A stretch of 64,000 nt of DNA from Anaeramoeba flamelloides (GCA_027625915.1 JANTQA010000036.1:4521501-4585500); one strand, 5' to 3'; shown: positions 36,415-49,946, counted from the first letter of the stretch. Numbers and translations: made by a program. The notes: generated from the sequence alone by a model not told the origin.

Positions 36415-39400
36415 ATGAAAAAAGCTAATTTTTATATTAGGTTTCTTGTAAACCACCCCGTGTTAATGGTTTTAATATCGATTGGGATACCATTACTTCT
36501 CTCTATAGTAACTTTTGTTAATCTGAATTTATCAACCGAAGCAACTAGTTATGGCGACCCTGATGATGATCGAACAAAAAACCATATGGCTTTGACTGTA
36601 AAATTATATTCATTTTTATCCTTTTTCTCTTTGTAATTGTTTTTCAAAAATTAACCCTTTCTTTTTGTGCACCCAAAAAAATAATAAAAAAATAAAAAAA
36701 AAACCAAACCGAACAACAAAGGAAGCACAACAAAACATCGAAAAAACAACCACACAAATTGCAAAGCAAAGCGTGTCATACTATCCTTTTGTGATTCTTT
36801 ATGAAGGGAAAGACAAAACATCGAATGTCTTTGGTGATGAGGAACTGGAATTCATTTTAGACCTGGAAAAGGAGTTCATTCAGGTCAAGAATTATTCGTT
36901 CCACTGTGTGCTGGAAAACGAGGAAAAGGAATGCGAGATGCCCTTTTCAATGATCCCGGATTTAACAAGGGAAAAGCCCACGACTGCACCAACAGAACCC
37001 TACGAGTATCCGTTGTTCGAGTATGGGGAGGAAATCAAAGAAGGCCGTAGTTTAAGCACTGCGCTTGATGATCAATACGAAAACCAGAGACTCTTATTCG
37101 GGAGCGATTTTGACGCTGGAAGCCAAGAGGGAAGATACCTGCGCTCCATTTTTTATTCTGGGCTGCCGCTTGAGGGCTACACAAGCCAATATGATCGCGC
37201 ATATGATCAAAAAAAAATCTACAGCGAATGGGTAAGCTGGGCGCTTGACGTTGTCGAGAAATTCAAGGAGAAGAACAAAATGAACGTCTGGGTCGGAGGC
37301 AGTTGGTGGATTGTTGAGAAAGAATTGAATTCCATGCTGCTGCACGACTATCTCTTTTTGTCCATTTCCTTTGTGTTTGTTATTGTGTACCTCTGGGTGA
37401 TGACAAAGTCTGGCTTTTTGGCTTCCTGCGGCATGTTTCATATCGTGCTCAGCATGCCCTTTGGTATCTTTATTTACAACAAGATCTTTGGCATCCAATT
37501 CTTTGGCTCGATAAACCCGGCGGGGCTTTACATTATCTTTGCAATCGGCGCCGATGACATTTTCATCTTTCTCAACACGTGGATCCACTCGAGGCTTGCA
37601 GGCAAGCACACGATCGAGTCGCTAACGACGAGGATGCAGTGGGCATACCCCAAGGCTGCACAGGCGATGTTCATCACGTCTGTGACAACGGCCTTTGCCT
37701 TCATTTTGACTGCGATGTGCCCCATTGTGGAGGTCTCGGTCTTTGGCATTTTCGCCGCATCGCTCGTCATTACAAACTATCTTTTTGTCATAACCTATTT
37801 CCCGGCGATTGTGATTATATATGAAAAATATTTTTCTCACCATCACTGCTGTTGCTGCTGCTCGGCCCCAAGGTCAATCCCCGGCGGACTCTTGCCCTAT
37901 GAATCCGAACAGGGCGTTTTCTGTTCTCCCTTCACTTTCAATTTCTTTCGGCTATTTAGATCAAGCAAAAACAATTGTGAGATCCAGAAGGGGAATATTA
38001 ATTGGGACGATCTTGGAGCTAAAAACAATGCTAGTGATGAGAACACAAAAGGTGGGGACAAAGTTTTAATTGGGGACAGGAATAAAAAGTCGAAAAGGAA
38101 AACATCACACATCCAACAACAATTGTCCCAAACAAATTCTTCATATATTGCCATGAACAAAAAAGATTTTGAATTGCATTCTGTAAAAAATAACACAGAC
38201 ACCAACACAACCACGCAGACAACTGCAAATGCAAATGCAGATGAAAATTCAAAGACACGCACCATGAGTGGAAATGAAAAAGATTTATTCCAAAGTATTC
38301 TCCAAGATCCCGAGGGAGCATTTAGTGTCAACAAATTAAAAATGTTAGATAGATTCATGTATTCATATTTCTCAAAGTTTTTAACTCACAAAACAATCAG
38401 GAAGGTGCTAATCGTTTTATTTACTTGCCTAACGATCTTTTTTTTAATCCAAGTGATTCAACTTGGCCCAGCAACAAAGACACCAAAGGATTTCCCCGAC
38501 TGGTCAAATTTTGAAAATTTTAATACAATACTTAAAAACAATTTCGAATCGACAGAGGAGTCTTTACTTATTATCGATTATACCTTTGGATTGAAAACGT
38601 TCGACATGTCGGACGTGAATACTTATCATGTCAATGAAAAGGGGAAATTAGTTTATGACACAACCTTTGATCTCAGGCCCACTGCAAATCAGGAATATTT
38701 TGTTCAGCTTTGCGAAAGCGCATTTGAGACCAAAAATTTATTATCCAAAGATTTTAACGAATGTATCATGTCGGACTTTAAAAACTGGGTCGGCGAAACG
38801 AATTTCCCAGTGGTGGACAGGGGAAACAATGAATTAGCGCAATTAATGAAAAATTTCACCGAAAGCGAACAAGGTTTTAAATACATTCGAAACGTTGACT
38901 ATGATGAAAAGTCTGGCGATATCAAATTCATTTCGACATTTTTTAAAACCCCACTCAACGTTGATCTCTATTCTGCTCACAAGTATTTAAAAATCGAATA
39001 CGAAAAATGGGTCAAATTTGAGAGCAAGATGCAAAAGAATGCCCCAGAGGGGATGCAAATAAGTATGTTTTCTTCGGGCGGCTGGTTCGAATGGATGAGA
39101 ACTCAGGAAATTTTTGTAATCACGGCAGTCACGGGCGCAGTAAGCTCTGTGATACTTGCTTTTATTGTGATCACCCTCACAACAAAAAATTGGATCATCG
39201 GGCTGCTATCGGTGACAACAATCTCCTCCATTATTATAAGCACCATCGGGTTCATGAAACTGATCGGTTGGGAATTGGCAGTTATCGAATCCGTTTGCGT
39301 AACAGTATTGGCTGGACTAACAGTCGATTATGTCGTACATTTAGCACACGCATACCACGAGTTCGACGCACCAACAAGAATTGAAAAGGTGCAGGGATCC

Positions 39401-39745
39401 TTATACGCTGTGGGAAGCTCCGTTTTATCAGGATTTGTAACTACACTCGGAAGCACAATGCCATTGCTGATCAATTATTTAATCACCATGAACAAATTTG
39501 GGCAGTTTTTGATATTCTCATTAGTGCTCTCATTTTTATACGCCTTTTTCTTTTTTATACCCTTAATTTCTGTTTGCGGGCCTAGATCCAGACACAGTAA
39601 AAAATTTCTTTCAGGCAATATCAATTTTAAATCAGATTTCTTTAAAAAGTTATTTAGACTTTCCAAGAAAGATAAAGACAATGTTGAAAATGAGGTTTTG
39701 GATTCAGACACTAGTGATTATTCATCTGAAGACGATAAATTATAA
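36415..39745 (+). CDS. Dispatched/Patched-like RND transporter
   Basis: Exon 1 is 36415-36597 and exon 2 is 36722-39745; the 124-nt intron has donor GTAAAA and acceptor AACAAAG. About 1068 aa. Layout: TM1 at residues ~14-37, a large outer domain, then the sterol-sensing TM2-TM6 bundle containing FAIGADDIFIFLNTW (~332-346). A long hydrophilic loop (~435-590, with HHHCCCCC and Asn/Thr runs) leads to TM7, a second outer domain, and a C-terminal bundle with LAGLTVDYVVHLAHAYHEF (~924). The tail is acidic. GADD in TM4 and GLTVD in TM10 are the acidic residues that couple cation flux in Dispatched and related RND proteins. In animals Dispatched releases lipidated Hedgehog; the cargo here is unknown, perhaps a sterol or lipid. 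GC content is far above the surroundings. Confidence 0.88.
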
Positions 39746-41667
39746 ATCAAAAATTCAAGTTTTTTTTTTTTTTTCAAAAAACTTTTTAGAAATTCATTTT
39801 TTTTTGTGTGTTAATTCCCTGTTAAGTTAAAAATAAATATATATTTTATTATTATTTTTTTTTTTTATATTTATGAAAAAGTTAAAATAGCTCTCTTTAG
39901 TTTTGAGACTTGAATTTTGAAAAAGAAATTAAACTAGAATATTGTAATTTTGAATGATTATAAATAAATCAATACATTTTATTTTCAATTAATCAATCAA
40001 ATTTTGATGATAACACATATTTTCATGATATTAACAATATAATCTTGATAGTATTAAAATAATCGCGATTAATCCACCTTAGTTGTGAAATATCATAAAA
40101 CAGTGATAATCTACCAAATCATGATAAAATAATTATCTTGAAAAAATGTTACAAATTAATTTTTTTGAATTCACATTACAAAAAATACGTTGAACTTCTA
40201 CAAAATATTTGAGACTTTTATAATACTTTTCCCATTTAAAAATGTTCGAAAATATTTGAAAAGGTTAGAAAGTGTAGTAAGTATTTAAAAGTTATAAAAG
40301 GTAGAATACTTTTAAAAAAGGAATAAACTTTTATGTTAAGAACAAAAAAACAATTTCTTTTAATTTTTTTATCTAAAAAAGTAACAATTCAACAGAATAT
40401 TAGGATCAAAGGAATAATAATCCATTTGAAAAATGAAATTAAATCTAAAAAAGATGTGTACTTTTTTATGCGTGATATTTTCTTCAAAGCTAAAATAACT
40501 AAATGAAGAAAGGGGATTTTTCATTCTTATTAAAGGGAAAATTATTAATTTTTAAATATGATCAAATTTTATCATTTTTTCAAAATAGTAAATTATAGAC
40601 AAATTAATTAGCTCTAGGTATTTAAAAAACTCTTTATGTGAGGTTAATGTACGTTTGTATAGATCACAGTATTTTCTGGTGGGTAATAGTAGGTTAGGAT
40701 GGGTTAATGAATACTTTGTAGGATATATTAGGATGCTTTAGCTAGGATTACTAAAAAAAAATAATTACAAGAGGAATTGAAGTTTTATTACTTGCTTGAA
40801 GACATTGGTATTTTGTATTTAACTTTGGTACTTAAAATTGAGGTGCAGAAGATATCAGTGCTACATGACTCAAATAGTTTCTATGACTCTAAAAAATCTA
40901 TTATAAATATTTTTACAAAATAAATTATTTCATTTTTTACCCAAGATTACAATTAAAAATTGTCATCTTGTGAATGTTTTTTTACCTAGAATCACAGTTA
41001 AAAATAGAAAAATAGAAACCAAAATAAGTATAATTCCGATATCTAATAATTAATATTTAGAAACTCCAAAAGATAAGTTTTTTTTATAAATTTTTTAATA
41101 TTAAAGATTAACTCAGAACCATCAACACAAAACATAAATAACTATTATTTGAGTTCCATTTTGAAAATTTTAGTTATTTTATTCAATATATAACCAGAAC
41201 CATTTTTAATACACAAACTTGATAATAAAAGTAATACAAAAAAATAATTCCGAATTAAAACATAGAATTAGGATTACTATAAAATAATTTTGTGTTAAAA
41301 AATTTTTATAAAATGTACATTTAGTTTGAAAAATTGTGTTCCTTAAATTTCATTGCAAGTTTGTTTATTTAATAGAAATAGCTGTATTTCAAATAGTTTG
41401 AAAATAATTTAAGAAAATAATCTCTGTGATAATTATAAATTTTTTTAAAAAAATTATATTTTCTTTCAATTAATCAAAATTTTTACGACAAATTTCAAAA
41501 AGATATTTTTCAACTTTGAAGTCTGGATATTGATTGTTTAACCTTGAAATTCGTCTGAAAATTTAGATTTTTCTCTGAGAATTGATAATTTTTTACCAAG
41601 ATAAGGATTTTATTTTGATTGTTTAGATACTAACAAATTTTACGATTTTAAAAATCGGGTTTTTAAA

Positions 41668-41865
41668 TACATTCAGTTTCACTTTTAAAGCACAAACTTC
41701 CACGAAAATTAAGGCACAAAAAAAATCTCAAATTAAGGCACAAAATTCAGATTCTAGTAAAATAAATTATAAAAAATAGAATTCCAAATTTTGTGCCTCA
41801 ATTTGAGATTTTTTTGTTCCTTAAATTTCGTGGAAGTTTGTGCCTTAAAAGTGGAACTGAATGTA
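41668..41865. mobile_element. ~200-bp palindromic MITE, copy 1
   Basis: Near-complete inverted repeat. The left arm CATTCAGTTTCACTTTTAAA, then GCACAAACTTCCACG, returns on the right as CGTGGAAGTTTGTGCCTTAA and AAGTGGAACTGAATG. TA flanks both ends. Copy 2 is at 62493-62696. Confidence 0.8.
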
Positions 41866-42542
41866 TAACTGAACTATAGAGTACTATGTGATTTTACGTT
41901 CAATAACAAGACACTTTAATTTTATACTTCTACTTTAGATACTAACACCTTAAATCAACAAATATATTTAAATCTCCTTTTGGCATTAAATCAAAATCTA
42001 AGGAATGGTTTTGGAGATTCCCAAAAAATCAATTTTTTCAAAAATTTTCAAATCATAGTTCAATCAAAGAAATACATTTACCAATATTTGATATTATTAT
42101 AAAAACTATTATTATTTTTAACACTTCATTTTGTATTTACTTTTTAATTTTACATATATTAATTAGTCTGGTTTTTCATTTTCTGTGCAGCCCAACAATG
42201 AACAATCGTGTAGAATTTTTTTTACCAAAGAACAAAGTTCTCTTTAATATAATTTAAAAATTTGTAAAGTACAAGTATTAGACCAAAATATTTACAATCA
42301 AGGTTTAATTGCTTTAATTTTTGAGTAAAAAATTTTGTCTCAAAATAAATTTTTGATTTAAAGTATCATCATTGAAAAGATGAGTCAAAGTTTGTCGAGA
42401 AAGATTTAAATTTTCAAAGAGTATACCATAAACATAAAAGATAAATCTAAAATAGATGAGTACTTTATATAACCCCCATCTAAATTTTAATCTAAAATTA
42501 TTGTGACTGTAATAAGTGTGAAGTTCAAAATTATTTTGTTTC

Positions 42543-43377
42543 TTAAGGGAGTAGCTTCACTATTAAACATATAAAAATTTGAGAGAGATGAGAAAAGAGT
42601 ATTTTATTTTAATGGCTTGTGATCATAGATTCTCTCAAAATTTTTTTTTAAAAAAATAATTGGATAATTTTTTTTTTTAGTAATGTTAAACAATAAAAAA
42701 AAGATAAAAGAATTGATAAAATTGGTTCGATTTTTTTTTATAATAAATATTTTTTTTTTTTTGAAAGATAATTTTAGATTCTCAGAAGTCTACTTAGAGT
42801 TATTTCTTGGTTTAAAATTTGATAAAATATAATCATATTCACTTATCCAATTCCATCAAATCCAAGTATTTAAAACCCTAACCAGATATGTAATTTAAGA
42901 TACTTATTATTTTTTGGAATCTTTCTCGCTATTAAAGCCCCATTCGTATTTTCTTTTGTGATTCTCCCAATTCTAATCTTATTGTTATTTTTTCAACAAA
43001 ATCCCTTTATCCCAAGTGCCACTAATAAAAAAATCTTTCTTAATGCTTTTTGTTTTCATGAAAAAAAAAATTCAAAAATGATGAAAAAATAAAAAAATGA
43101 AAAAAATGAAAAAATTAAATACCACAATAGAATGTTGAGATAAGGATAAAAGATAAGTCATTCAAAATTCGAAACACTATTTTAGGCAACTCAACTCACA
43201 TTCTATTGTTGGCAATTTCTTTGAGATCTTGAAAAAAAATTTAAAAAATCTAATGAATAAAGTAATTTAAATAATAAAAATCAAACAGTTACAACCAAAG
43301 TAAAAAATATTATTTTCTGATCCTTTTCAAAATTGCAAAAAAGTAACAAATTTTCCTTAACGTGGATACTCCCTTAA
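42543..43377. mobile_element. TTAA-flanked element, copy 1
   Basis: Starts TTAAGGGAGTA and ends TACTCCCTTAA, a perfect inverted terminus including the TTAA target. No transposase frame was recognised in its 0.83 kb. A TTAA duplication is characteristic of piggyBac and a few other superfamilies; the family is not assigned. Confidence 0.5.
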
Positions 43378-43878
43378 GAAAAAAAGAAAATTGTGTTTTT
43401 GTGATTGTGTGATTGTTTCAATCTTGAATATCAAACTTTGAGACAGATTAAACCCAGACAACATAAAGATTGATCAATTAAAAAAAACAATAAGAATTTA
43501 TCAATCTTTTAAACAAACTAAATTTTGCTTGCATTTTGAACCATTTTCACAAAAACAATTTTTTTTGGTTTGCAAAATATTTAGTCTGGATCCAGAAGAT
43601 TGAATTTACAGGTTTAATTGAACAAAAAAATGATTTGCCAACAATAAATTTAAACAAAGGTCCCAAATAATTTCTTCAAGATTGTGTGAAAAAAAAAAAA
43701 ACAAAAAAGAAAAAAAAATTTGTAAATGATCTTTTACAATTAAAATCTTTTCTCCTTTTTTTTTTTTTTTTTATTTCAATTTGATTGGTTTTTATTTCAA
43801 AATTTAAAGAGAATTGAACAAAATAGTCTTCAAAAGACTATTCAATAAAAATGCTTGTGAACAAAAAATAATGAAAAA

Positions 43879-44542
43879 TTAATTTTTTTTTTCTTTTTCT
43901 TCTTCCTTGTTTTCTTCATTAATCATTTTTGGTACCTGTGGCTTGTATCCAACCTTTTCAAGTAAATCAAGATACGCAGCAAATGCAAAAGAGGCCTCAG
44001 ACATTTTAAATTCTTCCAAATAACCACGACCAATAACTACCTAGTTTTATGTTTTGTAACAAATGTTTTTGTTGGGTTGTTTAAATGAGAAAGGAAAGAA
44101 TAAAAAAATTTACAAATTAAGACGACACAAGACATACAAAAAAGAAAAGAATTGAAAAGAATTGAAAAGAAAGGAAAGGACTTACAAGCGTTTCATTTTC
44201 TCGATACCCATAGCTATAAATCGCAGGAAAGTTATTGTTATGCACAGAATTGCCAGAAAGAATCCGAAACCCAAGACTGGGACTATTCCTATTGTAAATT
44301 AATCTATTTTTCTCTGTTAAGTTTGTAGTCTGTCGAAAGATCGAATAATAGGTTTTCCAGCCAGACTCGTTCTCTGAGATTTTAGGATCAATTTCGCGGA
44401 TTTTGTCACGCCAAAGTTCATCATTATTTGACAGCTGATTCCATGTTCTGTTGACAAGGTTTGCTTTTAAAAGAGATTGAGGATCTAAATAACTCAAAAT
44501 TCTTAAAAAGAGCTCTTCTGGAAGTGCTTCACAAGGATCCAT
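43879..44542 (-). CDS. F-box protein
   Basis: Exon 1 is 44186-44542 and exon 2 is 43879-44040. The 145-nt intron has donor GTAAGT and acceptor AAACTAG, phase 0; 172 aa. The N-terminal F-box (residues ~5-48) reads LPEELFLRILSYLDPQSLLK, ANLVNRTWNQLS, NDELWRDK, the Skp1-binding module of SCF ubiquitin ligases. The remainder (WKTYYSIFRQTTNLTEKNRLIYN...; VVIGRGYLEEFKMSEASFAF) is not a recognised substrate-binding repeat, and the end is Lys/Glu-rich. It is likely a substrate adaptor; the substrate is unknown. Without splicing the frame would run into a short Phe-rich tail. Confidence 0.85.
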
Positions 44543-44906
44543 TTTAAAGATCGATTCAATTATTAAAAAACTTTTTTATTTTTAAAAAAGACAGTCAAAG
44601 ATTTTTTTAAATAAAGGGTTTACAATTAAAGATTGAATAATTTAGTTTGTGGAGTGTTTGGGTCTTGATATTAACAAAAAGGAGAATAATTATTTTTTAA
44701 AAAAATGATCAATTAACAAACCTAAAAAATTGTTTAAGGAGCTCAGACAAAAAGAGGTATTACAAATAATATTAGCACACAAGTTTTGTTGAGGAGTAAA
44801 CAGATTAAAGAGAGTAAGATTACTAATAAGTTTATAGTCATTTTAAAAAAGTTGGTACTTACAAAAATTTTATAAACGTTTAAATTTTTCAAAAAGTGAA
44901 AATGTT

Positions 44907-46118
44907 TTAAGGGGGTAAGTACATTTTTCATTTTTTGAGTGCCACCATTTATGTGAAACTGAATTATTCAAATCATTTCTTTCGTCAAATACATTGATAT
45001 TTTAATAAATACTAGAGTGGGATATATTCTAGTAATAGATATTTTCATACCAACAAAAAAACGGAAATCAAAAAAATGAAAAAATTGATCAAAAAAAAAT
45101 AAATAAAAATCATTTATTTCAAGATCTTATCTATAACATTTTACACAATTACTTTTTTCTTTATTTGGTTTTATTTTTTAACTCTTTATGAAAATAATTT
45201 TGTTTGGAAAATTTTTGATAAACAAATTACTGTTTATTTCCAAAGAATCTTCAAAATGAATTTAAAAATCCGATTTTCATTTATGTCATCTAATTCTGGT
45301 TTGAGTACAGAAAATAGGATATTTATTAAATTCCTCTACATTCATGAATATAATTTATTGATAAAATTCGTTTGATTTGATAATTATTTATTTTCCGATT
45401 AAAAAGAGAACTCAAAAAAAATCTGAATCTGATTGAAATTTGTTATTGAATTTCTGAATTATTTTGATTTGAATCTTTTTTAACTGTTTTTTGATTCCAA
45501 GAATTCAACCCCTTTATTTTAATTGTTGAAATATTATTCCTCGTTTTGGCTTTGTTTGAGAAAAATATTTTAAAAAAGAATTTTGAAAGCAAATTTGTCA
45601 CAAAAGGTTTTTTAAAATAATAATAAATAGTAATGGGGCGAGAAATTCAAGGAAAAAAGAGTTTGTATTCAAGCAAACTAAGAAGATAAAGAAAACCAAT
45701 CTTGGAAAATAGGCTTTTATCGATTTTCTTTTTTCATTCTTGATTTCAACAAATTTATTTGGAATGGTGATCTTTTGTGTTTGGTCTTCTAAAATAAAAG
45801 ATTTGTTTCAAATGCACACCCTTTCGGGTATATCTTGTTGGTTTACTTTTTGGTTAATTTCGATCATTGGTATAAACATATTTCTAGATCCAAAACTTTA
45901 TTTAATAAAACCAAAAATTGAATCAAAAAAAAATGTTCAAAAAATTTCAAAAATTAAGATTCAACTCTGAATTACTTTGATTCCATTCACAAATAGACTA
46001 GCGGATGATGTTTTGGTTCCAAAGTTTCAATATATGGTGACACTCAAAAAATATTTTTTCAGTAATGTTAACACAATGAAAAATTTTCAAAATGGTAAAA
46101 TGTACTTACTTCCTTAAG
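44907..46118. mobile_element. TTAA-flanked element, copy 2
   Basis: Left TTAAGGGGGTAAGTACATTTTT, right AAAATGTACTTACTTCCTTAA. Further inside, TTTTTTGAGTGCCACCAT is mirrored by ATGGTGACACTCAAAAAAT. Terminal inverted repeats with TTAA at both edges, 1.2 kb. The sequence differs from copy 1 except at the ends. Confidence 0.55.
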
Positions 46119-47999
46119 AATTAAAACTTTTTGAAAGTTTTCTGTTTTAATAAAGTGAGAGGTCAAAATTTAAATGTCGTGTAAAGGCTGTGATGTGAAG
46201 GAAAGTTTTTTATTTCGTAAAAATGGACACTTTATTCAAACTCAGATCTTTAAAAAAGTTTTAAGTCTAACTAACTGACAAATAAAATAAAAAGTTCTTA
46301 AGTTTTTAAAGTGAATGTTTAAAATAAATTTCTATTATTTTTTTTTCTTTTTTTTTTTATTAAAATTTTTACATTTTGATTTAATCTCGAGATTTTTGGC
46401 TTTTTTGTAAATAAATATCAAGTCTGGATGGGAATATTTACCCTTTATAAAAGAACAAAAAATACGTTAAAGGAAAAATTGATTGAAAAAATTAATAATT
46501 TTACCATCTAAAAATTATGGAAACTTAAATTAATACTATATTTAATTTTTTAAAAGAATCACAATAATCAAATTGAAAGGTTTATAATGAAAATTTTATT
46601 TTATAGTAAGGTTTCAATTTTTTTTTTTTTTTTAATTAAAATATTATTGGCATTCTCACACTATCAAAATCAAAACTCCAATTTTTATAAATTAAAAAAT
46701 ATATATACCTTCTTTTTCCTTCTTACTTATCTCATCTCATAAAATATCTTTTACCAAACTCCCAAACAACACTAATCAGAGTATCTATTAATAATAAAAA
46801 AAAAAAAAAAAAAAAAAAAAATTTTTTCCTTTTTTTGAAATCTTAATTATATTATTATTTTTTCTAAGATAAGAACCACTTTCAAGAAGAAAATCTCCTA
46901 TTATCAAATAATTTATTTATTATTTATTCGAAGAAGTAAATTCTTTAAGAATTATAGTTCAGTTTAAATTTCAATATATATTATAAATATTATGTTTCCG
47001 ATTGGTTCAGTTCTTTAAGATCTTTTCTTCAAGAATTTAAAAACAAATTATAGTTTTTATTTTTAATTCATAAAATATTTTCCAGTTATAGAAGTAGGGT
47101 TATGGTGTAAAAATTCTATACTTTTCAAGGTCTTGAGTATTAGAAGAAAAATTTGATTTTGTAAATTTTAAAAATTCAAATGATTTTTTCTCATTTTTTT
47201 ATCTTTTTTTATTTTGTTTTTTTTCATTGGATTACTTTTTTTGCTGCCTAATTCATTTACAAATTTATTTCTTATCGCAAGAGTAATAGTCACCAGGTAA
47301 AAATATGTTTGATTATAATGGTATTGAAATGGTGAGAATATTTAAAGAAAAAGTAGATAGATTTCTAATGGAATTTTCTTTGTTTGTAAATTGGAGAACC
47401 AAACCAACATTATTGTTTTTTCTTTTCAAATGATAACAAAAGAATTTTATTTTTTTAGTTAAAAAAATTAATCACTAAAATTAAAAAAAAATGCTAAAAA
47501 AAAGGTATAACTTAATAAATGAAATCAATTATGGATTTGAATTTAATTTAAAATATTGGAAATTAAGTAATAGTATTAAGAAGTCTTTATAAAATATTTA
47601 TACAAATAAAAATTTAGAAAATACTTATTTCGATTATTGGAAAGAAATTAGCAAAAAGACTTGAAATAACAATAATTATATTAATTAACAATTATTTTTG
47701 ATCAAAAAAATTTAAGATTTAATACCAATGGGTATTATTTTAATTAGAAAAGATTTGTGATAAGCCAAAATTTAAAAATTAGGGGCAAAATTTTTTATTA
47801 TTATTTATATCATTTTTTCATTTGTCTTTCAAAAAATAAAATGTTTACACTATATTGTATTTATTAATCTATATTGGTTATTATCTCTAAACACAAGTAA
47901 ATTACAGTATTATTCAAAAAAAAAAAAAACAATAAAAAAATATTTTTCTGATGAAAAATCTGCCCCTATTTTTTAAAATTTAACTTATAATAGAATATC

Positions 48000-49340
48000 A
48001 AAAAGATAAATCTAGGTAATTATTTTGATAAAAACAATTAAAAATTAGAATAAAGTAGAAAATATTAGAAATTAAAAAAGAATTCATAAAAAATATTTTA
48101 TATTGGTTCTAGAAATCCTATTGAAGAAATAGTAAATTTACCGAAAGAAAGAAATATTTAATTTTTTCACAAAGTTGGGGATTAGGAAATTCTTAAAACT
48201 ATCTTTTATACCAATTAATAATATATTAGTAATATTTCTTAAAGTTGTTTATCAAAACAAAAAGACACTTGGAGTTTAGAATCTGATTTCAAATATGGTA
48301 TTTTTTTCAAAAATTATATTTAAGAATTGCTAATTTGAATTTTAATTTTGAATTAGAGAAACTTAAAAATGATTTTTAAAATTAAGATTTTTTGTAATTA
48401 CAATTGATATTAAAAATTTTTTTGATACTATTATTCATATATTCATTCATCATACACTATGCTCTTGATAAATATATTATAACTTACAAAATAAAAATAT
48501 TCAATAAAAATTATGATCAAAAAAAAGAAGGATTTGGGATTATATCAAGATGATCAAGATATATACTTTGTTTTGGATGATGGGTCATTTTTTGATTTAA
48601 AATAAAAAAATGGATATAGTTCATCATTTTCAAATATTTGCAAGATGATTTAATTTTAATAATGGATAAGTCAATTCTAGAAATTGAAAAAAAAACAAAA
48701 ACTAAAAAAATAAATGACCAAAAATTTAGAATGAATTCAAACACTGATAAAACTATAAAATCAAAAAATTCCCCGAAATAAAGTATTTAGGAATTTGGAT
48801 TAAAAAAAAAAGAAAATTTACCAAAAAAATTCAATAAAGGAAAAGATAGTTTTAAAAAAAATAAAACTTAATTTTACTCAACAAAAATTCTCTAATGGGG
48901 TAAAATTACAAATTTATTTATCGATATGTATTATTCAAATATTTTATGGGTTATTTATATTAAAATATTACTCAAGAATATTCTAACCCAATCTGATGTC
49001 GGGTAAATAAAAAAGTAACAAAAATATTAAAAATTTATCGAATTTCACCTTCAATAATTTATAAAAATTAAGCAAAAATAGACCCAATCCGAATTTAAAT
49101 ATATAAAAGAAGATTTAAACTCAGATTGAATTTAAAATTTCAAGGGTTTGAATTATTTCAAAAATTAAAACTTTTGGTACTCTACAATTTTTTTCATTAT
49201 GTATTGAACCAAAAGAATCCAAATAGTTTACAAATTAATCATTCAATAAAAAAAAAATACATTTTGAATTTTTTTCATATTTAAAAAAAGTAAGTATCAA
49301 CTAACAATAATCAAATTTCAACTTTAGAAAACAGACAAAA
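48000..49340 (+). mobile_element. Decayed LINE, reverse transcriptase region
   Basis: Aligns with the minus-strand copy at 54350-55740. Motif A is TIDIKNFFDTI (48397-48435), a motif-B remnant lies at 48525-48570, the motif-C region is HHFQIFA (48625-48650), and PEIKYLGIWIKK (48774-48810) is the usual post-RT segment. AATGGGGTAAAATTACAAAT at 48896 is shared by all three long copies. Several stops interrupt it. The 5' limit is unclear. Confidence 0.7.
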
Positions 49341-49765
49341 ATTTATGATTTAAATTATTTTGAATAATGATTTTATGAGGAACAACCCATGATATTTATG
49401 ATGTCACTATTTTTTATTATTACATTATTTAAACGAATATATTTATTAGATTTTGAGAAAAAAAGTAAAATTTAATTTGAAAACTCCTTTAAAAATTAAT
49501 AAAAAAAAAAAAAAAAAAATTGTTGTCCACTTCGGAAATTAACACCAAGATTTTTAAACAATATCTTGTATTACTCTTTAAAAGTATCAATTTGTCTATT
49601 ATTTTAATCATCAAAACAATTTTTTATCAAAAAAATTTTTGGCTGTTTTTATATTTTTAATATGTATGAAAAAAAATCCCATCCCCACAATATCTAATAA
49701 ATTCCTTATTAAGAATCAAACAATAAAAACTTGAAAAAATTTTTTCTCAATTCATTTAAAATTAA

Positions 49766-49791
49766 ATATATATATATATATATATATATAT
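49766..49791 (+). repeat. (TA)n microsatellite
   Basis: 13 uninterrupted AT dinucleotides, 135 bp below the end of the pseudokinase gene. Confidence 0.9.
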
Positions 49792-49946
49792 TAGAGTTGC
49801 TGAAAATAATGTATTAATTTATTTGATACTCAAATAAACAAAAAAAGATGAAAAATAATTACTGGGTAAAAGTTTTTCAAATAATAAAAAGAATTTTTTA
49901 CTTTTTGAATTAAATATAAAAAAAATATTATAAAATGATTTGATAT

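Larger units (their letters stand above)
39746..43878. other. Intergenic region, 4.1 kb
   Basis: No recognised gene. It contains a palindromic MITE (41668-41865), a TTAA-flanked element (42543-43377) and a G-richer stretch at 40640-40750 with repeated TAGGTTAGGATGGG-like words and no known motif. Confidence 0.6.
44543..49946. other. Intergenic region, 5.4 kb
   Basis: No recognised host gene. It contains a TTAA-flanked element (44907-46118), an A25 run (46797-46821), a decayed LINE (about 48000-49340) and a (TA)n run (49766-49791). An open frame at 45740-45970 lies inside the TTAA element and has no known motif. Confidence 0.6.

Noticed and set aside
37094-38358. Several 60-170 codon frames on both strands
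   Set aside because: Shadows of the GC-richer Dispatched-like coding sequence; they lack motifs and overlap a strong gene.
40640-40750. TAGGTTAGGATGGG words suggestive of telomere-type repeats
   Set aside because: The words are irregular and not tandem.
45740-45970. 76-codon membrane-like frame
   Set aside because: It lies inside a TTAA-flanked element, lacks a proper start context and matches no family.
47305-47331. ATG reading MFDYNGIEM before a GTGAGA donor, reminiscent of a proteasome beta subunit start
   Set aside because: No continuation exon with the family motifs could be found downstream before the LINE, so the match is likely chance.
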